From NCBI RefSeq assembly GCF_022201045.2, contig NC_068559.1:24745501-24809500 (forward strand): DNA of 64,000 nt. The letters are read 5' to 3'. The notes beneath the pieces are model-generated. The model worked only from the letters and a program-made list of their open reading frames with translations. It was not told the origin of the DNA and ran no database searches. This stretch comes from Citrus sinensis (Eukaryota; Streptophyta; Magnoliopsida; Sapindales; Rutaceae). Every line of letters starts with the position of its first letter. Within the stretch, counting starts at the first letter, position 1. The translations under genes and the position numbers were made by a program. This document shows, in pieces, positions 63,078-64,000 of this stretch.

Positions 63078-63688
63078 CCGTGTGTTTACTTTATAAAATG
63101 ATGGTGAGGATAAGGATGAAAATGATATTTTAATATTTATTTAATAAAAATAAATATAAATGAGAATATATTAAAATATTATTGATATATTTATTTAATA
63201 AAATAAATAGGAATGAGAATTAATTTATTAAAATAATAATAATATTAAATAATATATTTTTTATTAACTATATATATATAAATATTATTATAAAAATAAA
63301 ATTAATTAAAACAATAATAATAATAAAAGTTAATAATGAGAATATTAATAAAAATACTAATAACAATAATTAATAATAACTAAAATAATAAAGTTAATAA
63401 AATTTAATAATAATAATGATAATAACATTTAAAATAATAAAATTAATTGTGATTTGAACGAGGATAATTTAGAAAATATAAAAAAATTATAGGGATATAA
63501 AAGTCAGTTTAAGGAGTAGGAATCCCCATTCCCAACCCCCCATGAGAATGAAATTCACATTCTTTATTCCTAAATTGTGTGGGACTCACACATTTTATTT
63601 CCATTCCCAAATTATATTTTACCAAGTAAACATGAGTTTCATTCATATTCGTTCGTTCACATTCCCTAAAACCTCAAGTAAACACACA
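63078..63688. mobile_element. Harbinger-like MITE, about 610 bp
   Basis: The left end CCGTGTGTTTACTT and the inverted right end TGTGTGTTTACTT form short terminal repeats resembling those of the MITE at 25735. TAA stands beside each end (63075-63077 and 63689-63691), the Harbinger target. The interior is AT-rich and noncoding. The left border is uncertain by one base. Confidence 0.55.
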
Positions 63689-63691
63689 TAA

Positions 63692-64000
63692 AATCAAAAT
63701 AGAGTAAGATTGAAATAAACTGAAAATAAAATTAAAAAAATGAGAATTAAAATAAATTTTTATTTTTAATTCTCTTTTATTTTTTATTTTTTTATTTCAA
63801 TTTACGTTTATTTTAAAATAAATTATCCTAGTCTATTTTTTCAATTCTCATTTTTCATTTTTAAAAATAAATTATTTACCTGCGATGGTTGGTTGGACAT
63901 GGAAAATGCAGTTTTTGGTATAATTGTTGGTTAAGCTTTTGTCCTTTAGTTGTTTATAATCCTACAGCAGCTTCTTCGATGCTGATTTCTTTTTACTGGC
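63692..64000. other. AT-rich tail of the window
   Basis: Low-complexity AT-rich sequence, including an inverted TTTTATTT/AAATAAAA-type region at 63700-63870. No gene is supported before the end of the window. Confidence 0.4.

Overview
The window is nuclear DNA of a flowering plant, most likely a eudicot. It is AT-rich, has spliced genes with plant-type introns, a Pol III tRNA gene, PIF/Harbinger MITEs, and four host genes whose closest remembered relatives are Arabidopsis proteins. The species cannot be fixed from the sequence.

The left 60% is dominated by one structure: a Mutator-like DNA transposon (element A) from 2485 to 37780, about 35.3 kb. Its ends are 99-bp terminal inverted repeats (77 of 99 matching by hand count, no gaps) and it is flanked by a perfect 9-bp target-site duplication, TTCGTTTTG (2476-2484 and 37781-37789). 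Inside it, from left to right, are: a MuDR-type transposase (minus strand, 6105-8528); a small GRF zinc-finger protein with a membrane segment (minus, 14409-14813); a 191-aa protein with a PB1-like N-terminus and a CCHC zinc knuckle (plus, 18356-18931); a three-exon F-box/LRR/FBD gene (plus, 22285-24520); a FAR1-type MULE transposase-like gene (plus, 29390-32026); and a multi-exon Ulp1/SENP-like SUMO protease gene (minus, 32633-36657). Element A is itself a host for insertions. A second MULE (C, 25272-29107, 9-bp TSD) contains a PIF/Harbinger MITE (25735-26619) and a third MULE (B, 26759-28565, 9-bp TSD). An orphan B-type end lies at 25158. The transposase, F-box, FAR1-like and protease genes each carry exactly one in-frame stop that I can see in an otherwise open frame, and each stop is one C-to-T change from a Gln or Arg codon. 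The transposase stop sits in a context matching the tobamovirus readthrough signal.

Right of the element is ordinary host territory: a solo LTR (38965-39644), a mitochondrial-type PPR gene like At1g26460 (40158-43623, plus), a plastid triose-phosphate/phosphate translocator (45478-49069, minus), an EAF7/MRGBP chromatin subunit (51248-52968, plus), an epsilon-class 14-3-3 gene resembling GF14 iota (54370-56391, minus) and a tRNA-Ala(UGC) (57765-57837). The last 6 kb is AT-rich, with a possible 57-aa ORF, a diverged 155-bp duplication, a perfect 29-bp inverted repeat and a second Harbinger-like MITE.

The most notable content is element A: a giant MULE that keeps exact TSDs and combines two transposase lineages with SUMO-protease and F-box genes, so that SUMO and ubiquitin functions travel with transposition functions.
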